Under the pieces are notes generated by a model. It had not been told where the DNA came from and searched no databases. It saw only the letters and a list, made by a program, of their open reading frames with translations. DNA of 64,000 nt from Berkiella sp964594635 (lineage in GTDB: Bacteria; Pseudomonadota; Gammaproteobacteria; Berkiellales; Berkiellaceae), in NCBI GenBank assembly GCA_964594635.1, contig CAZQMV010000004.1, forward strand, positions 124,001-188,000. Direction: 5' to 3'. Both the position numbers and the translations under genes were made by a program. Positions 8,161 to 17,071 of this stretch are shown one piece after another. The stretch's first letter is position 1. The number at the start of each line of letters is the position of its first letter.

Positions 8161-9573
8161 TTAACTTTGCATTGTCTTAGCTTTTTCAATCACTTCTTCA
8201 ATGCCACCCACCATGTAAAACGCTTGTTCAGGTAAATGATCGAACTCGCCGTCAATAATACCTTTAAAGCCTTTAATGGTTTCCTTCAATGACACATATT
8301 TACCAGGTGATCCGGTAAAGACTTCTGCCACGAAGAAAGGTTGTGATAAGAAACGTTGAATTTTTCGAGCACGGGTTACAATCAGCTTATCGTCTTCCGA
8401 TAATTCGTCCATACCCAAAATAGCAATAATATCTTTTAATTCTTTATAGCGTTGCAATGTACCTTGTACTTGTCTTGCAACATCGTAATGCTCTTGGCCA
8501 ACCACTAAAGGATCAAGCTGACGACTGGTTGAATCGAGAGGATCCACCGCAGGGTAAATACCCAACTCTGCAATTTGACGTGACAATACAACGGTCGCAT
8601 CTAAGTGTGAGAAGGTTGTTGCAGGAGACGGATCGGTTAAATCGTCCGCTGGTACGTAAACGGCCTGAATAGAAGTAATAGAGCCTGTTTTGGTTGAAGT
8701 AATACGCTCTTGTAAACGACCCATTTCTTCTGCGAGTGTTGGCTGATAACCAACCGCAGATGGCATACGGCCTAGCAACGCGGATACTTCCACGCCGGCC
8801 AAGGTATAACGATAAATATTATCGATGAACAATAACACGTCACGACCTTCATCACGGAAGTTTTCAGCCATGGTCAAGCCGGTTAATGCAACACGTAAAC
8901 GGTTACCTGGTGGTTCGTTCATCTGACCATAAACCAGCGATACTTTATCCAATACATTGGAATCTTTCATTTCATGATAGAAGTCGTTACCTTCACGAGT
9001 ACGCTCACCCACGCCCGCAAATACGGAGTAACCACTATGTTCAATAGCGATGTTACGGATAAGTTCCATCATGTTGACGGTTTTACCGACACCCGCACCA
9101 CCGAACAAACCGACTTTACCACCTTTAGCAAAAGGACAGATCAAATCAATGACCTTAATACCGGTTTCAAGTAACTCTTGGCTGGCGGCTTGATCTTTAA
9201 AGCTAGGTGCTGCTCGATGAATCGGTAAACGCGTTTCTTCGCCAATAGGGCCTTTTTCGTCGATTGGGCGTCCTAAAACGTCCATAATTCGACCCAACGT
9301 TTTGGTACCGACTGGCACGAGAATGGGGTGACCTGTGTTAATAGCGTTTAAACCACGACGCAATCCTTCGGTTGTACCCATTGCAATACATCGTACAATA
9401 CCGTCCCCAAGCTGCTGTTGCACTTCAAGGGTGATTTCGCCACCATCAACTAACAAAGCATCATATACTTTAGGAACAGCACCTCGTGGAAATTCCACGT
9501 CAACAACCGCACCAATAATTTCTACCACTTTACCTGATGCTTGTTTTACCGATTGAGCGCTCGACGTACTCAT
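8161..9573 (-). CDS. atpD: ATP synthase F1 subunit beta
   Basis: A 470-residue catalytic subunit. The P-loop GGAGVGKTVNMMELI is near residues 158-172, followed by GERTREGNDFY, a Walker B segment (DVLLFIDNIYRYT) and ALLGRMPSAVGYQPTLAEEMG. It forms the alternating catalytic sites with AtpA. The first about 18 residues are an extra, serine-rich lead before GKVVEIIGAVVDVEF, slightly longer than the E. coli start (460 residues in all). It lies between atpG and atpC. Confidence 0.98.
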   Translation of the reverse strand: MSTSSAQSVKQASGKVVEIIGAVVDVEFPRGAVPKVYDALLVDGGEITLEVQQQLGDGIVRCIAMGTTEGLRRGLNAINTGHPILVPVGTKTLGRIMDVLGRPIDEKGPIGEETRLPIHRAAPSFKDQAASQELLETGIKVIDLICPFAKGGKVGLFGGAGVGKTVNMMELIRNIAIEHSGYSVFAGVGERTREGNDFYHEMKDSNVLDKVSLVYGQMNEPPGNRLRVALTGLTMAENFRDEGRDVLLFIDNIYRYTLAGVEVSALLGRMPSAVGYQPTLAEEMGRLQERITSTKTGSITSIQAVYVPADDLTDPSPATTFSHLDATVVLSRQIAELGIYPAVDPLDSTSRQLDPLVVGQEHYDVARQVQGTLQRYKELKDIIAILGMDELSEDDKLIVTRARKIQRFLSQPFFVAEVFTGSPGKYVSLKETIKGFKGIIDGEFDHLPEQAFYMVGGIEEVIEKAKTMQS

Positions 9574-9607
9574 ACTTTCTACCCTATGCTATTCTCTAAC
9601 AAAGAAG

Positions 9608-10480
9608 CTACACTGCGGCAGCTCCCCCAACAATTTCAGCAAGTTCGCGCGTAATCGAAGCTTGTCGTGCTTTGTTATACGCCAACTGCAAACTATCAAT
9701 TAATTCACCTGCATTATCAGATGCACTTCTCATGGCCATCATTCGCGCCGCTTGCTCACAAGCGAAATTTTCAACGACACCATGATAAACCTGTGACTCA
9801 ATATAACGTGTTAACAACAGATCTAAGAGCTCTTTAGCATCCGGCTCATAAATGTAATCACCACGTTTTTGCACAGGTTCCGTAGATTCCATTTCATCCG
9901 GCATAATGGGTAACAACTTTTCAATGACCGGTTTTTGGGTCATCGTATTCTCAAAGTGGTTATAGCTGATATACAACGCATCTAATGTGCCTTCATTGTA
10001 GGCATTTAACATGACGCTCACCGGCCCGATAACATCAGAAACACTGGGCGTATCACCTAAGTGGTGTGCTGATGCAAGCATCTCTGCACCAATGCGTCGT
10101 AAAAAGACTTCCGCTTTTGAACCAATGGCACACTGAACAACTTCTTTATTTTCTTGTTGCCAATCTTGCAATGACACGATCAAATTTCGAAAATTATTCG
10201 CATTTAAACCACCACACAAGCCTCTGTCGGTTGATACCACAATAACACCAATGCGCTTTGGCTCTCTGGCAATCATATAGGGATGGCGATATTCTGCTGA
10301 ATTACCCTCTGCTAAGTGGTTAATCACAACACGGATCTTTTTGGCATAAGGACGACTCGCTAACATGCGAAGCTGTGCTTTACGCATCTTACTTGCCGCC
10401 ACCATTTCCATCGCTCGCGTAATTTTCTGAGTACTTTTAATACTTTTAATTTTCGAGCGGATCTCTTTTGCACCTGACAT
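9608..10480 (-). CDS. atpG: ATP synthase F1 subunit gamma
   Basis: A 290-residue rotor shaft subunit. Family ends are clear: the N-terminal helix GAKEIRSKIKSIKSTQKITRAMEMVAASKM and the C-terminal helix with RSASDNAGELIDSLQL and YNKARQASITRELAEIV. The middle contains STDRGLCGGLN. It is the usual length (E. coli 287) and lies between atpA and atpD. Confidence 0.97.
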   Translation of the reverse strand: MSGAKEIRSKIKSIKSTQKITRAMEMVAASKMRKAQLRMLASRPYAKKIRVVINHLAEGNSAEYRHPYMIAREPKRIGVIVVSTDRGLCGGLNANNFRNLIVSLQDWQQENKEVVQCAIGSKAEVFLRRIGAEMLASAHHLGDTPSVSDVIGPVSVMLNAYNEGTLDALYISYNHFENTMTQKPVIEKLLPIMPDEMESTEPVQKRGDYIYEPDAKELLDLLLTRYIESQVYHGVVENFACEQAARMMAMRSASDNAGELIDSLQLAYNKARQASITRELAEIVGGAAAV

Positions 10481-10500
10481 TGTTACGCCTTTTTAATTTA

Positions 10501-12045
10501 TCAGGACCATGATTGTGATTTTTTGAACGTTTCTAACGCTGATTTTAAGCGTTTTTCAACATCGTCATTGTAATCACATTTTTGGTTAATCTCATCGATC
10601 AGCTCTTTATGCTGACGATTCATATACCCAACCATTGCTTGTTCAAACTCAACCACTCTCGATAATTTAACGTCATCGAGGTAGCCTTTATCAGCAGCAA
10701 ACAATACGACCGCCATTTCTGCAACAGAAAGCGGCGAATACTGTGCTTGCTTCATGGATTCCATCACGCGCTGACCACGCTCTAACTGCTTACGGGTTGC
10801 TTCATCTAAATCAGAAGCAAACTGCGAAAATGCAGCTAATTCACGATACTGAGCAAGTGCCAAACGAACACCACCGCCAAGCTTTTTAATAATTTTTGTT
10901 TGTGCGGCACCACCTACCCGTGATACGGATAGACCTGCGTTAATGGCAGGGCGAATACCGGCGTTGAACAAATCACTTTCTAAGAAGATCTGACCATCGG
11001 TAATCGAAATCACGTTGGTGGGTACGAATGCAGATACGTCACCAGCTTGTGTTTCAATAATAGGCAATGCTGTGAGTGAACCGGTTTTACCTTTCACTTT
11101 GCCATTAGTAGCTTTTTCAACATACTCTTCGTTAACACGCGCAGCACGTTCAAGTAGACGTGAGTGCAGATAGAATACGTCACCAGGATAAGCTTCACGA
11201 CCCGGTGGTCGACGCAGCAATAACGAAACTTGACGATAAGCCCATGCCTGCTTAGTTAAATCATCATAAACGATTAAAGCATCTTCACCTTTATCGCGGA
11301 AATATTCACCCATTGCACAGCCAGAATAAGGCGCAATAAATTGCAGTGCCGCAGCTTCTGCCGCAGTTGCCGCAACAACGATGGTGTGCGCCATTGCATC
11401 ATGCTCTTCTAGTTTACGCACAACGTTGGCAACAGAGGATGCTTTTTGTCCTACTGCGACATATATACATTTAACGCCTGTGCCTTTTTGGTTGATGATG
11501 GCGTCAATCGCAATGGCGGTTTTACCGGTTTGTCTATCACCAATAATCAATTCGCGCTGACCACGGCCCACAGGAACCATCGCGTCAATTGCTTTTAAAC
11601 CGGTTTGAATAGGCTGATTAACCGATTGACGGGTAATAACACCTGGTGCCACTTTTTCAATGGGTGAGGTTTCGGTGCTTTTAATTTCGCCCTTACCATC
11701 AATAGGTCGACCTAACGAATCAACCACTCGGCCTAATAAGGCCTCGCCAACGGGTACTTCTAAAATTTTACCCGTACATTCGACCATATCGCCTTCAGCT
11801 AAATGTTCGTATGCACCTAAAACAACCGCCCCCACAGAATCGCGTTCAAGGTTCAACGCCATGCCGTAAACGTCGCCAGGGAATTTTATCATTTCCCCTT
11901 GCATAACATCGTTCAAACCAAAGATACGAACAATACCGTCACCAACGCTGATGATGGTGCCTACCGTACGTGCTTTGGCATCAATGTCCGTACTTTCGAT
12001 ACGTTGTTTGATAAGTTCGCTAATTTCTGAAGGATTAAGTCTCAT
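10501..12045 (-). CDS. atpA: ATP synthase F1 subunit alpha
   Basis: A 514-residue non-catalytic nucleotide-binding subunit. The P-loop GDRQTGKTAIAIDAI is near residues 169-183. Other family blocks are RIFGLNDVMQGE, GRVVDSLGRPIDGKG and PAINAGLSVSRVGGAAQ. The N-terminal helix (LNPSEISELIKQRI) is the site that docks the delta subunit. Length equals E. coli (513). It follows atpH by 17 bp. Confidence 0.98.
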   Translation of the reverse strand: MRLNPSEISELIKQRIESTDIDAKARTVGTIISVGDGIVRIFGLNDVMQGEMIKFPGDVYGMALNLERDSVGAVVLGAYEHLAEGDMVECTGKILEVPVGEALLGRVVDSLGRPIDGKGEIKSTETSPIEKVAPGVITRQSVNQPIQTGLKAIDAMVPVGRGQRELIIGDRQTGKTAIAIDAIINQKGTGVKCIYVAVGQKASSVANVVRKLEEHDAMAHTIVVAATAAEAAALQFIAPYSGCAMGEYFRDKGEDALIVYDDLTKQAWAYRQVSLLLRRPPGREAYPGDVFYLHSRLLERAARVNEEYVEKATNGKVKGKTGSLTALPIIETQAGDVSAFVPTNVISITDGQIFLESDLFNAGIRPAINAGLSVSRVGGAAQTKIIKKLGGGVRLALAQYRELAAFSQFASDLDEATRKQLERGQRVMESMKQAQYSPLSVAEMAVVLFAADKGYLDDVKLSRVVEFEQAMVGYMNRQHKELIDEINQKCDYNDDVEKRLKSALETFKKSQSWS

Positions 12046-12062
12046 GTGTTCTTAGCCTATTC

Positions 12063-12602
12063 TTATGAAATACCGACAGCATCGCCTAATTTGGCGAGCC
12101 TGCCACGAATGGAGCCATCAATTACTAAATCGCCCGCTCGAATAATTGCCCCGCCCAGAATGTTTTTATCAATCTGGCATGTAAGTGAAATATCACAATG
12201 CATTCTCTTTTTGAGAACTTGAACAAAGCGTTCTTGAGCTTGATCGTTCAGAGGCTCTGCCGAAATTAATTCAACATTCACCACGCGCTCAGCCAACGCT
12301 CGCATTTCCTCATAAACCAAAGCAATTTCAGGCAACAAGCCCAAGCGTTTAAATTTGCCCAATATACGAATGAAACTTTTCATTTCGTCTGTATAAGAGT
12401 CTTTACCAATGAAATCAAAAAGCGCGACAAGTTCCTGGGTAGAAAATCGGGGATCCTTTGCTAAAGAATGAAATTGCTTGTCGCTTGCAATCATTGCCGC
12501 AAGTTTCAACATTTCAGACCATTTGGCAAAAGCCTTTTCACTTTGTGCCAATTCAAATGCCGCTTTCGCATAAGGTCTAGCAAAGGTGCGATTTTTGGAC
12601 AT
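12063..12602 (-). CDS. atpH: ATP synthase F1 subunit delta
   Basis: A 179-residue peripheral stalk subunit joining b to the top of F1. It begins with the family start TFARPYAKAAFELA; the conserved C-terminal block GGAIIRAGDLVIDGSIRGRLAKL is complete. Length is normal (E. coli 177). It is separated from atpF by a single base. Confidence 0.96.
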   Translation of the reverse strand: MSKNRTFARPYAKAAFELAQSEKAFAKWSEMLKLAAMIASDKQFHSLAKDPRFSTQELVALFDFIGKDSYTDEMKSFIRILGKFKRLGLLPEIALVYEEMRALAERVVNVELISAEPLNDQAQERFVQVLKKRMHCDISLTCQIDKNILGGAIIRAGDLVIDGSIRGRLAKLGDAVGIS

Positions 12603-12603
12603 T

Positions 12604-13074
12604 TTAAATTTCCTCGGCCAGCTTATCTAACATATTTTGATGAACACCCGAGTCAACACTGCGCTCTAGGATTTTTTCTGCACCAAACATAGCGATGCTA
12701 GCAATTTGGCCGCGCAACGTTTCTTTTGCTTGCAGAACCATCTGATCGACTTCTGCATGCGCCTGAGAAATAATCCGCTGTCCTTCATCGTGAGCTTGTT
12801 GGCGAGCATGATCCACAATGGCGTCCGCTTGCTTTTTCGCTTCCAGGATGACGCCCGCGCCTTCTTCTTTGCTGGCTTTTAACTCGATAGCAATTTGCTC
12901 TTTCGCGCGTTGAAGTTCCAAATGGCCCTTCTCTGCCGCCGCAAGACCATCCGCAATTTTCGCTTGTCGATCTTTAAGCGCCTTAATGACCGGAGGCCAA
13001 ATGAAGCGCTTGGTGATCCACACAAACAGGACAAAGGTAATCATTTGTCCAAAGAGGGTGAGGTTAATATTCAC
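12604..13074 (-). CDS. atpF: ATP synthase Fo subunit b
   Basis: A 156-residue protein, the same length as in E. coli. One N-terminal membrane helix (MNINLTLFGQMITFVLFVWI) precedes KRFIWPPVIKALKDRQAKIADGL. A long charged, Ala/Glu/Lys/Gln-rich coiled coil follows to the C-terminus, forming the dimeric outer stalk. It sits between atpE and atpH. Confidence 0.97.
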   Translation of the reverse strand: MNINLTLFGQMITFVLFVWITKRFIWPPVIKALKDRQAKIADGLAAAEKGHLELQRAKEQIAIELKASKEEGAGVILEAKKQADAIVDHARQQAHDEGQRIISQAHAEVDQMVLQAKETLRGQIASIAMFGAEKILERSVDSGVHQNMLDKLAEEI

Positions 13075-13097
13075 AGCAATGTTTCTCCAAGCTAAGC

Positions 13098-13385
13098 TTA
13101 GTGTGGAATATGGGTCATAACCTCAGCTAAGAATGGGCTGGCGAATGTAAAGTACAATGCAACGCCCACACCAATCATCGACACTGCGTCAAGCAAACCA
13201 GCCACAATGAACATTTTAACCTGTAACATAGGAGTCATTTCTGGTTGACGCGCTGCGCCTTCTAAAAATTTGCCACCCAACAAGCCGAAGCCAATTGCGG
13301 TTCCTACAGCACCCATACCAATCAAGATAGCCACAGCGATAGCGGTTACTGATTGTAGTTGCATTACGATTTGAGCGGTTTCCAT
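13098..13385 (-). CDS. atpE: ATP synthase Fo subunit c
   Basis: The start is taken at the ATG at 13385 because AGGAG lies 6 bp before it; an upstream in-frame codon would add only five residues. The 95-residue product is a two-helix hairpin. Helix 1 has the Gly-rich GMGAVGTAIGFGLLGGKF; the loop is ARQPEM; helix 2 carries the ion-binding acid Asp66 in GLLDAVSMI. The residues around Asp66 lack the Gln/Glu-Ser/Thr pattern typical of sodium-binding c rings, so it looks proton-type. It is longer than E. coli (79) because of a C-terminal tail after the second helix. Confidence 0.96.
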   Translation of the reverse strand: METAQIVMQLQSVTAIAVAILIGMGAVGTAIGFGLLGGKFLEGAARQPEMTPMLQVKMFIVAGLLDAVSMIGVGVALYFTFASPFLAEVMTHIPH

Positions 13386-13436
13386 TTTTTCTCCTAGCAT
13401 TAAATTTTAACGTCAAACAAATTGAGATATAAAAGC

Positions 13437-14213
13437 CTAGTGTGCTTCGTGAGCCTGGCTCACATAAATGAGCGTCAGCATCATAAAAATAAACGCTTGC
13501 AATGTGATAATGATGACATGGAATAACGTCCAAATCAGTCCTAAAGGCCACTGCGTCCACCATGGCAACAAGGCAATTAAAATAAAGATCAACTCGCCAG
13601 CATATAAGTTGCCAAACAGTCGCAACCCGAGGGAAATGGGTTTTGCCAATTCGTCGACCAGGCGTAGTGTCATGTTAAAAGGGAAAAACCAAGGCCCAAA
13701 GGGAACCGTAAAGATTTCCTTACTAAAGCCCACAAAACCTTTGTTCTTCAAGTTATAATAGATAACCATTAAGAAGACGCTGATAGACATACCCAGCGTT
13801 AAGTTGGGATCGGTGGTTGGCACCACTTTCAAATGATGGATACCCACTAACGAGGCTAATCTTGGGAAAAGATCAACCGGGATCAAATCCATAAAATTCA
13901 TTAAAAAGACCCAGACAAAAATCGACAGCGCCAAGGGTGCTATCCAATCACTTTTGCCATGGTAAATATCTTTGACTTGCTGATTAACAAATTCAACCAG
14001 GACTTCGACGAAATTTTGCAACCCGCCCGGGATACCGGAGGTGACACGCCTCGCGGCAAGATAAAAAGTTCCAAGAAAAATAAAGCCCATGATCCAGGAG
14101 ATGATCAAGGTATCTAAATGAACAGCATAAAACCCCTCTCCCCACGCCAAGTTGGTGAGATGGTGAGTAATATATTGTGCCGAGGTTAACTCTTGGTCTA
14201 CTTGAACGGTCAT
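13437..14213 (-). CDS. atpB: ATP synthase Fo subunit a
   Basis: A 258-residue integral membrane stator. The essential arginine is in SLGLRLFGNLYAGE, the family signature, near residues 192-205. Several hydrophobic helices follow, including FVWVFLMNFMDLIPVD. It forms the half-channels next to the c ring. Length is close to E. coli AtpB (271). It starts 7 bp after atpI. Confidence 0.96.
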   Translation of the reverse strand: MTVQVDQELTSAQYITHHLTNLAWGEGFYAVHLDTLIISWIMGFIFLGTFYLAARRVTSGIPGGLQNFVEVLVEFVNQQVKDIYHGKSDWIAPLALSIFVWVFLMNFMDLIPVDLFPRLASLVGIHHLKVVPTTDPNLTLGMSISVFLMVIYYNLKNKGFVGFSKEIFTVPFGPWFFPFNMTLRLVDELAKPISLGLRLFGNLYAGELIFILIALLPWWTQWPLGLIWTLFHVIIITLQAFIFMMLTLIYVSQAHEAH

Positions 14214-14220
14214 TAGGTTC

Positions 14221-14619
14221 TCATGCCCTGGTTATTTTTTTTAACTTCATCACATTTATTAAAATGGGCGCTATTGCGAAGCCAAGCTGTGCCGTTATGT
14301 AGCCCATGAAAAGCCACAACGGCAACACCCACTCAGTTGTTACTGCTAGGAGAAATCCCGCAGCAGTTAACAGAATCTTTATCGCTTCTCCCCAGTACAG
14401 GGATTGAAAAATCTTTTTAGCGGCTTTCGCACCTTGGTGTGAAAACACACGACGATATAAATAAAAGTTTGGCAACACACATATCAGGCCGCCCACGATG
14501 TAGGAGGCTGCTGGCAGTGTACCCTGCAGTATCCCTATCAACGGAGAAAGGATAATGACCAAAGGAAATTGCACCAAGACAGTCCACAGCGCTTCGTTTT
14601 GATACTTCGTGCGTTTCAT
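14221..14619 (-). CDS. atpI: ATP synthase accessory protein AtpI
   Basis: A 132-residue membrane protein when started at the ATG at 14619, which follows GGGGGTGGCTA; an upstream TTG at 14649 would add ten residues. It has four hydrophobic segments (VQFPLVIILSPLIGI; SYIVGGLICVLPNFYLY; a third around 85-100; GYITAQLGFAIAPILI). By position it is the first gene of the atp operon, where AtpI-type proteins assist c-ring assembly and ion supply. Sequence conservation in this family is low, so the call leans on position and topology. Confidence 0.88.
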   Translation of the reverse strand: MKRTKYQNEALWTVLVQFPLVIILSPLIGILQGTLPAASYIVGGLICVLPNFYLYRRVFSHQGAKAAKKIFQSLYWGEAIKILLTAAGFLLAVTTEWVLPLWLFMGYITAQLGFAIAPILINVMKLKKITRA

Positions 14620-14657
14620 TAGCCACCCCCATGGTAGACGGCTTGCCAAGCGCGCAA

Positions 14658-14686
14658 AGTATACTGGGTGCTCAAAAATTTAGCAA
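14658..14686 (-). promoter_or_regulatory. Sigma-70 type promoter of the atp operon
   Basis: Read on the minus strand, TTGCTA (-35, 14681-14686) is followed by a 17-bp spacer and TATACT (-10, 14658-14663). It sits in the 68-bp parB-atpI gap, about 30-40 bp ahead of the atpI start. The near-consensus -10 and exact 17-bp spacing support it. Confidence 0.7.
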
Positions 14687-14687
14687 T

Positions 14688-15584
14688 TTATTTGAGGTGG
14701 GCTAATATCCCTTCCAACTCATCAACGCTATGGTATCGAATAACGACGGAACCTCGGCCTTTTTGACCGTGTTTGATAATCACTTGTGCTCCAAGCCTAT
14801 CCGCTAAATCTTCTTCAAGACGACGAATGTTCGGATCATTCATCGTTGTTTGCGTGGGCATGGAAGGTGGCACACCTTCCTGAAGTTTGTTAACTAATTT
14901 CTCAGTTTCACGAACCGTTAATCCACGATTCATCACCGTTTGAGCAACTTGGCTTTGTAACGTGCCTTTTAATCCTAATAATGCTCGCGCATGTCCCATT
15001 TCAATTTGCCCTTGCTCTAGCAAGGTTTGCACATCTTCATTCAACGTTAATAAACGCAGTGTATTGGTAATACTGGCGCGCGATTTGCCGACCGCTTCAG
15101 CAACTTGTAAGTGAGTCAATTGCAATTCATCAGCCAAACGTTTGAGCGCAATGGCTTCTTCCAGTGGATTTAAATCTTCACGTTGGATATTTTCAATCAG
15201 CGCCATCGCCATTGCCGCTTCATCTGGCACATGTCGAACCAAAACGGGTACCGTCGCTAAGCTCGCCAGTTTTGCTGCACGCCATCGGCGTTCACCCGCA
15301 ATGATTTCAAATTTGTCGCCTTTAGGGCGAACAACAATCGGCTGCAATATGCCTTGCGCGCGAATAGACTCCGCTAATTGTTCCAAACCATCATGACGAA
15401 TAGTTTGTCTGGGCTGGTAAGTGCCGCCCATGAGATCCTCAACCGCCATATACGTCAACGATTGATCAGCAAATTCTGTTTTAGAAGTAGGCACCTTGTC
15501 TTTAACGGCGACAGCGGTTGCTCCTAATGTAGCAGACAAAAGTTCATTCAATCCTTTGCCTAAACCTCTTTTTTTAATTGACAT
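14688..15584 (-). CDS. parB: Chromosome-partitioning protein ParB
   Basis: A 298-residue DNA-binding CTPase that loads at parS and spreads. It starts with RGLGKGLNEL, then has the ParB/Srx domain with QPRQTIRHDGLEQLAESIRAQGILQP, GERRWRAAKLA and MALIENIQREDLNPLEEA (CTP-binding region), a helix-turn-helix stretch (HLQVAEAVGKSRASITNTLRLL) and a C-terminal dimerisation part. It begins 9 bp after parA. Its targets, three parS palindromes, lie at 26916, 27540 and 28468. Confidence 0.97.
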   Translation of the reverse strand: MSIKKRGLGKGLNELLSATLGATAVAVKDKVPTSKTEFADQSLTYMAVEDLMGGTYQPRQTIRHDGLEQLAESIRAQGILQPIVVRPKGDKFEIIAGERRWRAAKLASLATVPVLVRHVPDEAAMAMALIENIQREDLNPLEEAIALKRLADELQLTHLQVAEAVGKSRASITNTLRLLTLNEDVQTLLEQGQIEMGHARALLGLKGTLQSQVAQTVMNRGLTVRETEKLVNKLQEGVPPSMPTQTTMNDPNIRRLEEDLADRLGAQVIIKHGQKGRGSVVIRYHSVDELEGILAHLK

Positions 15585-15593
15585 GTCGCTACC

Positions 15594-16421
15594 TTATCTT
15601 ATTAATGCTGCTCTTTTTGCTACGGGTTTGTCCTTTTTGCCTGAAGTAGCACTTCGCTTTTGGCGACGTAGGAATTCGGTTCCAAGCGCCAGGTATGCCG
15701 CCGATCCTCTAGAGTGTTTATCGTAAAGCTGCACAGGTAAGCCGTAGCTTGGCGCTTCTGCTAGACGGATATTTCGTGGGATCACCGTTTGAAATACTTT
15801 GTTACCAAAATGATCGATCAATTGCGAAGACACTTCAGCAGCTAATCGATTGCGTCCGTCATACATGGTGCGGATAATACCGCCAATTTCCAAATGCGGA
15901 TTCACTGAACTTTTAATTTGTTTAAACGTATTAATTAAATCGCTTAAGCCCTCTAATGCAAAATATTCACACTGCATGGCGATCATCACCGCATCCGCCG
16001 CCACCAGCGCATTTACGGTCAACATATTTAAAGAGGGAGGGCAATCTAAGAAAATGTAATCATATTGATCTCTAACCGCTGCCAACGCATTTTTGAGCGT
16101 AACCGGTTGTGATTGTTTTTTAACCAGCACAACTTCTGCTGCTGTTAGATCAGAATTAGAAGGGATCAAGTCGTATCCTGCTGGCGTTTGCTCAATGATT
16201 GCCTGGTGCACCGTGCACTTACCTTGCAACAGTTCATTCATTGAGAAATCCACGGCACTCTTATCGACACCGCTGCCCATTGAAGCATTCCCCTGGGGAT
16301 CTAAATCACAAAGCAAAACACGTTGCTTTGCTAATACCAGCGCCGCAGCCAAATTCACGCAGCTCGTTGTTTTGCCAACACCGCCCTTTTGATTTGCAAA
16401 CGCTAAAATTTGATTCCTCAT
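15594..16421 (-). CDS. parA: Chromosome-partitioning ATPase ParA (Soj)
   Basis: About 275 residues. The deviant Walker A motif NQKGGVGKTT is near residues 11-20, with DCPPSLNML as the Walker B region and LCDLDPQGNAS as motif A'. The start is placed at the ATG at 16421: it overlaps the rsmG stop as ATGA and has AAAGGA at good distance; the upstream ATG at 16430 sits directly against that site. The C-terminal tail is Lys/Arg-rich. With ParB and parS it drives origin segregation. Confidence 0.96.
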   Translation of the reverse strand: MRNQILAFANQKGGVGKTTSCVNLAAALVLAKQRVLLCDLDPQGNASMGSGVDKSAVDFSMNELLQGKCTVHQAIIEQTPAGYDLIPSNSDLTAAEVVLVKKQSQPVTLKNALAAVRDQYDYIFLDCPPSLNMLTVNALVAADAVMIAMQCEYFALEGLSDLINTFKQIKSSVNPHLEIGGIIRTMYDGRNRLAAEVSSQLIDHFGNKVFQTVIPRNIRLAEAPSYGLPVQLYDKHSRGSAAYLALGTEFLRRQKRSATSGKKDKPVAKRAALIR

Positions 16422-17071
16422 GGAATGCATTCCTTTGTTGTAGACTGAATAATAGCCAAGTGCCGTTCGCCCTCTTCGCCTGGAACCGATAGTTTAATCA
16501 GATCTTCAATTTGATAACCAGCAGGCAACGCCAATAAGTCAGGGGCTGTTTTCCCCATCATGGCAAAAAAACGCCCATCGTTAGCCAGCAAATGAGCACA
16601 AAGCTTGATCATTTCTGTTAACGGAGCGAAGGCTCGCGTGAGGATAGTACTAAACTTTTGCGTTGCTTGATATGTTTGCACCAGCGTACAGGCACATTGC
16701 ACATTTTTTAAGCCAAGTGATTTAGCTGCTTGTAATACAAAAACTTGTTTCTTTTGATTGCTATCTAACAAAGTAAACTGCCGCTCTGGGTACAGTATCG
16801 CAAGTGGTATACCGGGCAGCCCCGCTCCCGTGCCAACATCCAACAAATGCTCACCCTTTAAGTAAGGCGCTATCGATAGGCTATCGATGACATGTCTATC
16901 AATCATCAACCTGGGCTCTCGCACGGCAGTCAAATTAAACGCTTGATTCCACTTTGCTAACAACGCAACAAAGGCAAGATATTGTTCACGCTGTTCATAA
17001 GTTGTGGATAAATCTAGCGCATTCAACCTTTTTTCAAGAAGACGTTTTAAATCGTCACGATCTTGGCTCAT
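16418..17071 (-). CDS. rsmG: 16S rRNA (guanine-527-N7)-methyltransferase
   Basis: A 217-residue SAM-dependent enzyme that methylates G527 in the 530 loop of 16S rRNA. Motif I reads LLDVGTGAGLPGIPLAILYP, followed by DSNQKKQVFVLQAAKSL and TRAFAPL. Length matches GidB (207). It overlaps both neighbours by four bases (ATGA): mnmG upstream and parA downstream, indicating translational coupling in the classic gidA-gidB-parA-parB order. Confidence 0.96.
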   Translation of the reverse strand: MSQDRDDLKRLLEKRLNALDLSTTYEQREQYLAFVALLAKWNQAFNLTAVREPRLMIDRHVIDSLSIAPYLKGEHLLDVGTGAGLPGIPLAILYPERQFTLLDSNQKKQVFVLQAAKSLGLKNVQCACTLVQTYQATQKFSTILTRAFAPLTEMIKLCAHLLANDGRFFAMMGKTAPDLLALPAGYQIEDLIKLSVPGEEGERHLAIIQSTTKECIP